A stretch of 64,000 bases of DNA, from the NCBI GenBank assembly GCA_034432795.1, contig DAOUBF010000006.1, positions 70,821-134,820 of the forward strand. Direction: 5' to 3'. The stretch comes from DAOUBF01 sp034432795 (GTDB lineage Bacteria; Chloroflexota; Anaerolineae; DSLN01). Every line of letters starts with the position of its first letter. The first letter of the stretch is position 1. Shown in pieces: positions 32,658 through 40,639 of the stretch. The notes beneath the pieces are model-generated. The model made no database searches, had not been told where the DNA came from, and saw only the letters and a list, made by a program, of their open reading frames with translations. Both the position numbers and the translations under genes were made by a program.

Positions 32658-33482
32658 TTATTCCAGCACCAGCTTATACACCTCGCGGCGTGGCCAGCCC
32701 GATGCCCTGGCCACACGCCGGATGGCTTCGCGGCGCGGGACGCCTTCCTTCAAGAGAGCAGCCACAGCCGCACGTACCTGCTCTGCCTCCCAGCGTGCCT
32801 GTGCCTTCTCAGCCTCAGACGCCCCCGCAATCACCAGCGTGATCTCACCCCGCGGCGGCTGCGCCTGATAATGCGCCAGCGCCTGGCTCACCGTCCCCCG
32901 CCATACCTCCTCGTGGACCTTGGTCAGTTCCCGCGCCACCGCGATACGGCGGTCGCCCAGCACGGCCTGAATGTCGGCCAGCGTCTCCACCAATCGGTGG
33001 GGGGCTTCAAAGGCGACCAGGGTGCGGCGCTCAGCGGCGACCTCCGCCAGCAGGCGCCGCCGTTCCGCCGCCCGGCGCGGCAGAAACCCCAGATACAGGC
33101 AGGCATCGGTGGGCAGGCCGGAGACGACCAAAGCCGTCACCAGGGCCGACGGCCCCGGCACGGGCACGACACGATGGCCGGCCTCTAGCGCCGCCTTGAC
33201 CAGCTCATAGCCCGGATCGGAGAGGCCGGGCATGCCCGCTTCAGAAACCAGGGCCACATCGCCACTCGCCAGGGCGCCCAGGATGACATCCAGTTTGCTC
33301 AGTTTGTTATGCTCGTAATAGCTGGTCAGGGGGGTATGGATGTCGTAGTGGGCCAGCAGGCGGCGGGTGCGGCGCGTGTCCTCCGCCGCGATCAGGGACA
33401 CCTCGCGCAGGATGCGCAAGGCGCGCAGGGTGATGTCCTCCAGGTTGCCGATCGGCGTGCCAACCAGATAGAGCGTGCCCAA
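32658..33482 (-). CDS. rsmI: 16S rRNA (cytidine1402-2'-O)-methyltransferase
   Basis: A 274-residue SAM-dependent methyltransferase of the tetrapyrrole methylase fold. Diagnostic regions are LYLVGTPIGNLEDITLRALR, AAEDTRRTRRLLAHY, LVSEAGMPGLSDPGYELV and PVPGPSALVTALVVSGLP; the C-terminal helical domain is present. It 2'-O-methylates C1402 in the ribosomal P site. The start is TTG at 33482, matching the family N-terminus; no ATG fits. It follows the KaiC-like gene by 30 bases. Confidence 0.92.
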   Translation of the reverse strand: MGTLYLVGTPIGNLEDITLRALRILREVSLIAAEDTRRTRRLLAHYDIHTPLTSYYEHNKLSKLDVILGALASGDVALVSEAGMPGLSDPGYELVKAALEAGHRVVPVPGPSALVTALVVSGLPTDACLYLGFLPRRAAERRRLLAEVAAERRTLVAFEAPHRLVETLADIQAVLGDRRIAVARELTKVHEEVWRGTVSQALAHYQAQPPRGEITLVIAGASEAEKAQARWEAEQVRAAVAALLKEGVPRREAIRRVARASGWPRREVYKLVLE

Positions 33483-33512
33483 GGGCCCATTCCACGAAAG
33501 CGCTGCCTCAGG

Positions 33513-34274
33513 TCAGCGCCGTTTCCCCACGATCCACTGCCTGCTCCCCGGTATCCGGTGGGGAATGCCGCTGAGGATGCCCTCCTGGTTCTCAAAGGCG
33601 CCATTCACCACGATGCCGCCTGCGCGGATCTCATAGCGCCGGATGTCCTTGGCATGGTCGCTGCCGCGCATCTTGAGCACCACAATCGCCCGCTGCATGG
33701 CGCTCTCAATCTCCACATAGCGCAGCAGGATCACCGTGTCCACAATGTAGAGCAGCCGCCCCCGCTGGGTCTGCCACAACCCCGTGCGGCTCTCCTCGCT
33801 CAACAAGACCGAGGTGACGCCTTCGCGCTTCAGCCCGTTGACGACCTCGGTGTACATCTGACGGAGTTCATGCGGGTCGTCGCTCAGGCGGGTGAAGTGG
33901 GTGATGCTATCCAGGGCCACACGGCGGATGTCGGCGTCCATCATTGTCCGCAACAGGGGGCTATCGGGCGTCTCCAGGCTCTTGAGGAACACCTCCGGCG
34001 AGGTGAACAGCATGTGCAGCAGCCCCCGGCGTTCCAGATCATGCAGGTCCCAGCCCAGGGATTGGGCATCGCGGAAAATAGACTGCGGAAACTCTTCAAA
34101 CGAGATCCACAGCCCCGCCTGGCCCTGTTGCGCCCCGTGAGTGAGGAACTGCAACGCCAGCGTGGTCTTGCCGGTGCCGGGTGCGCCGCCGACCAGGACG
34201 GATGATCCTGGGAGGAAGCCCCCATGCAACATCTCATCCAGGCCGGGGATGCCTGTGGTTACACGTTCTGCCAT
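33513..34274 (-). CDS. RecA-superfamily ATPase, KaiC/Rad55-like
   Basis: A 253-residue single-domain KaiC-like ATPase. MAERVTTGIPGLDEMLHGGF is the typical opening, GGAPGTGKTTLALQFL the Walker A, and RRVALDSITHF the Walker B. C-terminal strands end in GGIVVNGAFENQEGIL, as in KaiC-like and circadian/gas-vesicle type regulators. ATG 34274 has GGGAG 5 bases upstream and follows the SurA gene stop by one base, so the genes are coupled. A further ATG lies 12 bases upstream. Role unknown; DNA recombination or signalling. Confidence 0.85.
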   Translation of the reverse strand: MAERVTTGIPGLDEMLHGGFLPGSSVLVGGAPGTGKTTLALQFLTHGAQQGQAGLWISFEEFPQSIFRDAQSLGWDLHDLERRGLLHMLFTSPEVFLKSLETPDSPLLRTMMDADIRRVALDSITHFTRLSDDPHELRQMYTEVVNGLKREGVTSVLLSEESRTGLWQTQRGRLLYIVDTVILLRYVEIESAMQRAIVVLKMRGSDHAKDIRRYEIRAGGIVVNGAFENQEGILSGIPHRIPGSRQWIVGKRR

Positions 34275-34275
34275 G

Positions 34276-35223
34276 TCAACTCCCATTATCCACAAAGCGC
34301 TCAATCTGTGCCTGGGTGCGCTGCTCAGCCAGCCAGCTTTCCAGCCGGTAGCGGTACAACGCAGCCTGCTGCTCTGGGCCGAGCGGGCGGGCCGGGTCAC
34401 GCTCCAGCACCTGGACGATGTGGTAGCCCAGGCTGGAGCGCACAATAGCGCTGATCTGGCCCGGCTGCAAGGCGAAGGCGGCTTCCTCCACCGGCGCCGC
34501 CAGCAACTGGCCGCGCACAACCCAGCCCAGGTCCCCGCCCTGCGCCCGCGTGGTCACATCCAACGAGTGCGTCCGGGCCAGTTCGGCGAAATCGGCGCCG
34601 TTCGCCAGGCTGGCGAGCAGGTCACGCGCCTCGGCCTCGGTCGCCACCAGGATATGGCGGGCATGGACCTGCTCGGCTCTGGATGGTGACGGGCCGGCGA
34701 TGTGCTCCAGGAGCGCCTGCGCCAGCAACTCCATGCGCAGCGCGTCTCGGAATGTTGCCGGGGTCCAGCCGTTGGCCTCCAGCCAGGCCGCGAAGCGCCC
34801 CTCGCCACCGACGGCCTGGATAGTTGCCTGAACCTCGGCCTCAACCTGCGCCGTCGGAACCGTCAGTCCCACCTCTTGAGAGGCTTGCAAGATCAATGCC
34901 CGATCCACAAGTGTCTGCAGTGCCTGGGCCGGGCAGGGGTCAGGGGGTGAAGTCTCCGCTCCCTGGATGGCGGCGCGGCAGCGGGCCAGTTCAGCCTGAT
35001 AGTCGGCCAGGCGGATGGGCTGGCCGTTGACGCGCGCGGCCAGAGGCTCCGGCGTGGGGCTGGGCCGGGGCGTTACGGTGGGCAGCGGGGTCGCCGTTAG
35101 CGGCGGCGTGGGCGTAGGCGTCGGCGTGACGGGCGCCGGACGGCAACCGGCCAGCCAGAGCAAGGCGCACCCGCCGATCAAGGCAACGACCTCACGTACC
35201 GAACTGGGACTTCGGCCTGGCAC
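34276..35223 (-). CDS. SurA/PpiC-type peptidyl-prolyl isomerase lipoprotein
   Basis: A 315-residue lipoprotein: signal peptide with lipobox LLWLAGC, Pro/Thr linker (about residues 30-58), SurA N-terminal-like chaperone domain (about 65-190) and a parvulin/PpiC domain with VHARHILVATEAEARDLLA, GGDLGWVVRGQL and IVRSSLGYHIVQVLER (about 195-290). It folds exported proteins on the outer membrane face or cell surface. I place the start at GTG 35223, six bases after TATAAT on the same strand (leaderless); the frame is open further upstream, but that portion is translated repeat sequence. Confidence 0.85.
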   Translation of the reverse strand: MPGRSPSSVREVVALIGGCALLWLAGCRPAPVTPTPTPTPPLTATPLPTVTPRPSPTPEPLAARVNGQPIRLADYQAELARCRAAIQGAETSPPDPCPAQALQTLVDRALILQASQEVGLTVPTAQVEAEVQATIQAVGGEGRFAAWLEANGWTPATFRDALRMELLAQALLEHIAGPSPSRAEQVHARHILVATEAEARDLLASLANGADFAELARTHSLDVTTRAQGGDLGWVVRGQLLAAPVEEAAFALQPGQISAIVRSSLGYHIVQVLERDPARPLGPEQQAALYRYRLESWLAEQRTQAQIERFVDNGS

Positions 35224-35229
35224 GCCGCC

Positions 35230-35258
35230 ATTATACACGATGCTGCCAAACGGGCCGA
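35230..35258 (-). promoter_or_regulatory. Promoter with TATAAT placed for a leaderless mRNA
   Basis: TATAAT occupies 35230-35235 on the minus strand, six bases before GTG 35223. The -35 region (TTCGGC/TCGGCC) is weak. Confidence 0.5.
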
Positions 35259-35276
35259 AGTGGATACTCAACGGAT

Positions 35277-35307
35277 TGCTGTCAATGGATTCTGAGAACG
35301 GATTGAA
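35277..35307. repeat. Family G repeat, copy 1
   Basis: 31 bp on the minus strand beginning TTCAATCCGTTC and ending TTGACAGCA. A copy with a few mismatches occurs in frame at 58528-58558. Confidence 0.6.
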
Positions 35308-35335
35308 CGGATTATCTACAGGGATCAAGGAAAGG

Positions 35336-35358
35336 GGGGCGAGGCAGTGCCTCGCCCC
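35336..35358. repeat. Palindrome GGGGCGAGG...CCTCGCCCC
   Basis: 23-bp palindrome, variant of family C; a related stem occurs at 44461-44483. Confidence 0.6.
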
Positions 35359-35379
35359 CACCGGTAAAGGCAGCCCCAG

Positions 35380-35407
35380 GTAGGGACACGGCATGCCGTG
35401 TCCCTAC
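35380..35407. repeat. Family C palindrome overlapping the subtilase stop codon
   Basis: Perfect 28-bp palindrome GTAGGGACAC...GTGTCCCTAC. Read on the minus strand, its TAG is the stop codon of the subtilase gene. Confidence 0.75.
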
Positions 35408-38055
35408 TTTTGGATGATGGGCAGGAACAACTGGACCGGGCTACAGGCGAAGTAGTCCAGCAGGCTAGGCAACCTGCCGGTCACCGGCCTGTACAGGACG
35501 GCGCGCCCGTCCTCCAGCCGGGCCGAGTTGGCGTAGGAGTACACCGTGGCATAGGTGCTGCCGCCCACCAGCGGCGACTCCACGCCCGCCGTGGTGAAGT
35601 CCGGCCAGCTCACCGTCTGGTACTGCACCTTGATGGTGTTGTCCGTCAGGTTCAGGATGACCTCAAACGTCTCCGGGTAGCCACTGGCCCAGTGCTCCAC
35701 CTGATACCACTCCACCACGAACAACTGCTGGTTGTTCACGGTGAGCGTCTTGGTGAGGATCAGCCCCTGTGTCCCATTCGCCGGGTTGAGGTCCTCCACC
35801 AGCCCATAGATGGCCTTGTTGGGCAGGCCGATGAAGGGGATCATCATGTTGGCCCCCGCCCAGTTCTGGTCAAAGACGATGAACCCGTTGGAACTGGCAT
35901 AGGCCGTGCTCACCGGCGTGCCATAGAACAGGAATGGGGCGGGCAGGTTCAAGCGCACGGTGCCTTCATCCCCCAGGGTGTAGGTGTACGCCCCCCTGGC
36001 GTCAATCCACTCATAGGTCGGCCCGCCAGGATGCAGATTGTCATAGCAGGCATAGTCCGCACGCGGCGTCAGCGAGAAGTCCTGGGTCATGTTGCCGTTC
36101 AGGACGACCGTGGCCGTCACCGGCGCATACCCCGGCTCGCTGGAAGCCCGGATGGTGTAGCTGCCTTGCGCCAGGCTCAGGCTGTATTGGCCGGTGGCCG
36201 GGTTGGTGCGCACCGGCAATACCGGGACGCCCAGGGCCTCTACCTTGCCGTAGAGCGGGGTGCTCCCCTCCATGACCGTGCCGCTCAGGGTGTACACAGG
36301 CTTCGCCGTCAGGTTGAAGTCACGCGTCGTGGTCTGCCCCTGGGTGACGGAGACGGGGCTGGGCGTCGTCGGCTCGTAGCCGTAGGCGGTAACCCAGATG
36401 TTATATGTGCCCTCACCGGCGACGAAGCTGTAGTTGCCATTGGCGTCCGTCGCCTGGGTCAGGGTGATCACCCGCGTGCCGATCTGCCGGCTGATGCTCA
36501 CCGTCGCGCCCCGAACCGGCTGGCTGCCAGAGGTGACTTGGCCGGAGAGCGTGCCAGCGTGCCAGACCATATCCACAGCGGTCTTGACGTCAATGCGCCC
36601 CCAGCCCACCGCGTTGTTGGGGAAGGTGTTGCTGGAGACGCCACCGCACGTCTGGGCAGGGGAGATGAGGATGCGCTGGGCGGTTTGCTTGAGCAACTCC
36701 TCAAGCTGGGCCACCTTCCCGGCCATCATCGGCTCGGCGGAGATGATCAGCGCCACAGCGCCGCCCACATGCGGCGAGGCCATAGACGTGCCGCTGAACA
36801 CGGCGTAGCCACCGCCAGGCACGCTGGAACGGACGCTCGCCCCCGGCGCGGCCACATCCGGGCCGGTGCCCCCGAACGGATTCGGCCCCCGGCTGGAGAA
36901 GCTGGCAATGTTGTCTGCACTGGTCGTCGCCGCCACGTTCGTGCCCACATCCGGGTTATCGCCGGGCGATCCCAGGGTAGCGCACGCCGGCCCACTGTTG
37001 CCCGCAGAGAAGGTGGGGAAGACGCCGGCAGCGCGCTGAGCGGCGATGACGCCGTTGAAGATCAGGCTGCCGCCGGGGCCGCCCCAGGAGTTGTTGACCA
37101 CATGGGGGCGCTTGCTGGGGTCGGGGTTCTGACCGTTCAGGTCCCAGGGGGCAACCATGAACTGCTCGGAGGAGAGCAGGGCATCGTTATCGGGGCAGCA
37201 GCCCAGGGCCGCGATCCATTTGGCGCCGGGGGCCACGCCGATCTGGTTCGTCTGGGTGGCGTCCTCGCCCACCTGCGTGCCCATGGTGTGCGTGCCATGG
37301 CTGTCCGGGTCATAGGGGTAGGGGATGCCGGCATCCGCATCCCACCAGTTGTAGTTGTGGTCAAAGCTGCCGCCGCCTAGGTTGCCGCGATACTGGCGCA
37401 CCAGCGCCGGATGGGTGTAATCCACGCCGGTGTCCACGTTGGCGACCACCGCGCCCGTGCCGGTGATGTTATAGGTGCTCCACACCTCCGGCGCCCGGAT
37501 CCTGGTGATGTTCCACTCAACAACGCCGGGCGCCTGAGGCTCCGGGTCGGCGGGCAGCGGCTTAGGCGGCTCAATCTTGAGTTCCGGGTAGATGTAAGCG
37601 ACCTCCGGGCGGGAAGCCAGCCAGCGCAGTGTGTCGGCATCGGCGCGGACCGTCACCAGGTTGACGATCCAGTAGCTGTGGTAGTCGGCCACGGCGCCCT
37701 GGGCCTTGCGGCTGGCCAGCCCGGCCAGGACCTCCGGCTGGGTGCGGTCGGCCACCTCTTTCAGGGCGCGATACACCGCCCAGCCGCGCTCATTCCAGTC
37801 CTGGATGCGCTCGGCAAAGGAGAGGTCGGCCTGCTCCTTGAAATACACCAGGGCATAGGCCAGGCCATCGGGGGAGCGTTCGGCGGCCTGGAGCACAGCC
37901 GGATCGATCTTGGCGAAGGGCGCGGCTTCGGCACCACCGGTGCCGCCCATCCTACCAGGCTCAGCGGGGACGCCCAAGGGGAGGAGCAACAGGCCGATGA
38001 TGATCACACCGCGCACAGCCCACCGCAACAGGTGGGCGTGGAAGGAAACGCTCAT
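35404..38055 (-). CDS. Secreted subtilisin-like serine protease (S8) with C-terminal beta domains
   Basis: An 883-residue exported protease: signal peptide (1-31), pro-region (about 45-165), S8 domain with catalytic D208 (VANVDTGVD), H253 (DSHGTHTMG) and S424 (FSGTSMASPHV), oxyanion Asn in VVNNSWGG, then two carboxypeptidase-regulatory-like beta domains (TLSGQVTSGSQPVRGATVSI and TLSGTVMEGSTPLYGKV) and a C-terminal beta domain. The last residues, QLFLPIIQK, form a short hydrophobic F-L-P-I tail shared in type with the SBBP protein at 57757. It probably digests extracellular protein. RBS AAGGAGGCACCC; good promoter upstream. The stop codon is supplied by a family C palindrome. Confidence 0.9.
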   Translation of the reverse strand: MSVSFHAHLLRWAVRGVIIIGLLLLPLGVPAEPGRMGGTGGAEAAPFAKIDPAVLQAAERSPDGLAYALVYFKEQADLSFAERIQDWNERGWAVYRALKEVADRTQPEVLAGLASRKAQGAVADYHSYWIVNLVTVRADADTLRWLASRPEVAYIYPELKIEPPKPLPADPEPQAPGVVEWNITRIRAPEVWSTYNITGTGAVVANVDTGVDYTHPALVRQYRGNLGGGSFDHNYNWWDADAGIPYPYDPDSHGTHTMGTQVGEDATQTNQIGVAPGAKWIAALGCCPDNDALLSSEQFMVAPWDLNGQNPDPSKRPHVVNNSWGGPGGSLIFNGVIAAQRAAGVFPTFSAGNSGPACATLGSPGDNPDVGTNVAATTSADNIASFSSRGPNPFGGTGPDVAAPGASVRSSVPGGGYAVFSGTSMASPHVGGAVALIISAEPMMAGKVAQLEELLKQTAQRILISPAQTCGGVSSNTFPNNAVGWGRIDVKTAVDMVWHAGTLSGQVTSGSQPVRGATVSISRQIGTRVITLTQATDANGNYSFVAGEGTYNIWVTAYGYEPTTPSPVSVTQGQTTTRDFNLTAKPVYTLSGTVMEGSTPLYGKVEALGVPVLPVRTNPATGQYSLSLAQGSYTIRASSEPGYAPVTATVVLNGNMTQDFSLTPRADYACYDNLHPGGPTYEWIDARGAYTYTLGDEGTVRLNLPAPFLFYGTPVSTAYASSNGFIVFDQNWAGANMMIPFIGLPNKAIYGLVEDLNPANGTQGLILTKTLTVNNQQLFVVEWYQVEHWASGYPETFEVILNLTDNTIKVQYQTVSWPDFTTAGVESPLVGGSTYATVYSYANSARLEDGRAVLYRPVTGRLPSLLDYFACSPVQLFLPIIQK

Positions 38056-38118
38056 GGGTGCCTCCTTGTCTAGCTCAGGTTCAATACTCAGACGGTGGGG
38101 GCCACAAACGTATAGGAA

Positions 38119-38147
38119 AGTATATGGGAGACCTGCGTAAAATGCAA
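38119..38147 (-). promoter_or_regulatory. Promoter of the subtilase gene
   Basis: TTGCAT (38142-38147) and TATACT (38119-38124) on the minus strand, 17 bp apart. Predicted leader of about 55 bases. Confidence 0.65.
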
Positions 38148-38265
38148 GTCAAAGCCGGGAGAAGGGTGTATTCCATATTGGGGGCCGCCCTGCGGTTGAA
38201 ACCGCGCCTGACTGGCCGGGGGCCGGGCGGCCCCTGACATGGGATGGGCAAGGCGGGATAGAATA

Positions 38266-38289
38266 GTAGGGCGGCTTTCCATAGCCGCC
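38266..38289. repeat. Family D 24-bp hairpin, copy 1
   Basis: GTAGGGCGGC, TTTCCATA, GCCGCC. Same hairpin at 51476 and 56574 (reverse orientation), variants at 51434 and 56613. Confidence 0.7.
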
Positions 38290-38297
38290 AAAGAGCT

Positions 38298-38774
38298 TTA
38301 ATATATCCAGGGGATCAGCTTCTTCACCCGCTGCTGATAGGCCCGATACTCAGGATAGACCTGGGCGAGCCAGCGTTCCTCTTGCCGCGATTTGAGGTCA
38401 AAGAAGAGGAACAGGATGACCCCCAGGCCAAGCCCCACCAGGCTGGTGTTCCACAGCGCCCAGCCGAAGGCCGCCAGGATCAGGCCGAAGTAAATCGGGT
38501 GGCGCACAATGGCGTAGGCGCCGGAGGTGACCAACGTGCCGCCCTCTATGGGCCTGGGGAACGCCGTGAGGTTACGCCCCAGGCCGAGCACAGCGACCAT
38601 CCCGAACAGGCCGCCGCCGGCCATGAGGAGCACGCCGATCACGCGCAGCACTGTTGCCCCCGCGCCGGCGCGGAGGAAGAGAAGGGAGAATCGGTCGCTC
38701 AAGGGAGCGAAGACGATGATGAGGAAGAGCAGAAATTGTAAGATGACCCAGCCTTCGCCGCGCCTGCCCATCAT
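38298..38774 (-). CDS. Isoprenylcysteine carboxyl methyltransferase (ICMT)/phospholipid methyltransferase-like membrane protein
   Basis: A 158-residue membrane protein with four helices. The C-terminal region LVTSGAYAIVRHPIYFGLIL followed by EERWLAQVYPEYRAYQQRVK is the SAM-binding signature of the ICMT/PEMT family. It methylates a membrane-associated substrate, which cannot be named here. It sits 29 bases after the lipoprotein gene at 38804, in the same direction, with a family F repeat in the gap and no clear RBS. ATG 38771 is an alternative start. Confidence 0.82.
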   Translation of the reverse strand: MMGRRGEGWVILQFLLFLIIVFAPLSDRFSLLFLRAGAGATVLRVIGVLLMAGGGLFGMVAVLGLGRNLTAFPRPIEGGTLVTSGAYAIVRHPIYFGLILAAFGWALWNTSLVGLGLGVILFLFFDLKSRQEERWLAQVYPEYRAYQQRVKKLIPWIY

Positions 38775-38779
38775 CTAAG

Positions 38780-38806
38780 GGTACTAACGGATTAGCCTTG
38801 TGGTTA
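38780..38806. repeat. Family F repeat, copy 2, overlapping a stop codon
   Basis: The same 27 bp as 3818-3844. Its last three bases are the TAA (minus strand) stop of the lipoprotein gene. Confidence 0.75.
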
Positions 38807-40639
38807 ACAGATCCAGGTGATCGGGAGAGAGGCCGTCGCCTCGGCGGTCTGGCCACTGTTATCGCGTAAGGTCAGTTCATACACTACCGAGAACTGGCCC
38901 TCACAGCGCACCGGCGGGTAATCTATGAGCAGGCCCCCAGGCTCTGTAATGGGAGTGGTCATGTAGGCTTCCGTTTCGCCTGCGTAGCGGGCGGTGATCG
39001 TCCCCCGATAGGGCGCGCAGCCGCCGGTCACGCTCCAGACCACCACATGCACCTGGCTGGTGTCCCCTTTGTCCGGGCGCAAGAGCACATCCCCCAGGGG
39101 CGGGCAAGGCCCCGGCCGGGCTGTTTCCGTCGGCCTCACCGGGCTTATGGCCAACTGCAGCCAGAGGACCGGTTCATCTCTGGCGATTTTGCCCTCAACC
39201 AGGGCAGCCGCCTTTGCCTCTGGGACGGCCTGCGCGATCACTGTGATGTCCAGATTCCCGATATGGTCGGCGACCCCTTTCACCAGCGGTGCGATGTCTC
39301 TATCCTCCATAGAGTATAGCAAGGTCAGTTCAAAGCCGCGAGCGTAACCCGTCTCCGCCATCAACCTGCGCGCCACTTCCAGATCGTAGTCCACATCGCG
39401 GGCGTCTCCCTTCCACCTGGGCCACTCCACGATCACGGGGATGTCCTGGCCGGGAAAGGCCTCCTCCAGCAGAGCCTGCCAGGGCAACGCCCGCAGGATA
39501 GCCGCTTCCACGCCGCTGTTGTCCAGGGGGCCGCCCCCGCCCCTCAGGAACAGGATGGGAACGCCCACAGAGAACTCGCCTGGCTGCGCCGAGGAGGCCC
39601 CCGCCCCGTTAAAGGCCTGGACCTCATAGTGCACTGTGCCCGCCGCGTACGGCCCCACCGTGAAGGCGCACCGGGCGACGGGGTCGCCCTGACCGTCGCA
39701 CGCCCAGGCCAGCCGCCCGTTCACATAGGTCAGGATGCGAGCGATGCCGGACTCCTCATCCTGGGCCTCAACCTCAAAGGCGATCGCCTCCTCTGCCGTC
39801 GGGTTCGGCGGCGCGACGTCCACACGCAGGATCGCGGGGGGCGTTTGGTCAGCCAGCGGCCCCGATCCCACCTCGCCCACCTGAATCGGCTGCGGCGCTG
39901 CCGGGCCAAACCCCTCCGTCTTTAATAGCCGGATCACCTCGCCATATACATCCCATAGCCCCATCTCATCAAAGATCGGGCCGATCTCGCGGATGGGCCG
40001 CGCAGGCATCGGCTCCTCTCCCCGACGCACCACGCTCCACTCGCCAGCAGGCACGGTTACGGATGGCCCTGGGTGGCCATCCACCCAGTTGGAGAGCGTG
40101 GCTTCGCCCATCTGCGTCCACAACAGCATCATACGCATCTGCGGACGGTACGCAGCCAGAAACACGGTGCCAGTCGTCTGGATGACCGCCACTGGCGGAT
40201 CGGCGTCCGTGTTGACCGTCACGCCGGGGCAGATTGTACTGAACAACTGGGCGCCGTCAACGCTGACATTCCCCACCGAAATGCGCTCCAGGCGCAGATT
40301 GGAGCCGCCGAAGACCAACACCCGCATACAGCTCGCCAGGTCAAGAACGCCCTGGCCCGCGTCCGAGGTACGCACACGGTCGCCATCCTGGATGGGCTGC
40401 CGCGTCGCCGGGTCCAATGGCACGAAATTGGGGCTGCCCGAAGCCAGCAGCACATCGGTGAGCCGCACCTCCACGAACGATCCCGCCAGGGGTGGCGTGA
40501 CCGGCGCCGGTGCGCCACTGCAGGCGATCAACATCCCCAAGAGCAACAACTGGATGGCCCAGCGGACAGGGAGCCTGTTCACGTGGGGCCGGCTTTGGGT
40601 CGGCCACACCCTTCGTCCTTTGTCAATCCCCTTACACAT
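38804..40639 (-). CDS. Lipoprotein with FecR-like domain and SBP_bac_5-like fragment
   Basis: A 611-residue lipoprotein: signal peptide with lipobox MLIACSG (about residues 24-43), a FecR-like domain (PIQDGDRVRTSDAGQGVLDL, about 80-115; further to 215), an Ig-like segment (TPPAILRVDVAPPNPTAEEA, about 265-340) and a part resembling the C-terminal lobe of peptide-binding proteins (LEVARRLMAETGYARGFELT, about 425-480). The start at 40639 shares ATGTGTAA with the STAND NTPase gene end, so the two are translationally coupled. It is the last gene of the lipase-CHAT-STAND operon and would place a sensor-like module outside the membrane. Function unknown. Confidence 0.75.
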   Translation of the reverse strand: MCKGIDKGRRVWPTQSRPHVNRLPVRWAIQLLLLGMLIACSGAPAPVTPPLAGSFVEVRLTDVLLASGSPNFVPLDPATRQPIQDGDRVRTSDAGQGVLDLASCMRVLVFGGSNLRLERISVGNVSVDGAQLFSTICPGVTVNTDADPPVAVIQTTGTVFLAAYRPQMRMMLLWTQMGEATLSNWVDGHPGPSVTVPAGEWSVVRRGEEPMPARPIREIGPIFDEMGLWDVYGEVIRLLKTEGFGPAAPQPIQVGEVGSGPLADQTPPAILRVDVAPPNPTAEEAIAFEVEAQDEESGIARILTYVNGRLAWACDGQGDPVARCAFTVGPYAAGTVHYEVQAFNGAGASSAQPGEFSVGVPILFLRGGGGPLDNSGVEAAILRALPWQALLEEAFPGQDIPVIVEWPRWKGDARDVDYDLEVARRLMAETGYARGFELTLLYSMEDRDIAPLVKGVADHIGNLDITVIAQAVPEAKAAALVEGKIARDEPVLWLQLAISPVRPTETARPGPCPPLGDVLLRPDKGDTSQVHVVVWSVTGGCAPYRGTITARYAGETEAYMTTPITEPGGLLIDYPPVRCEGQFSVVYELTLRDNSGQTAEATASLPITWIC

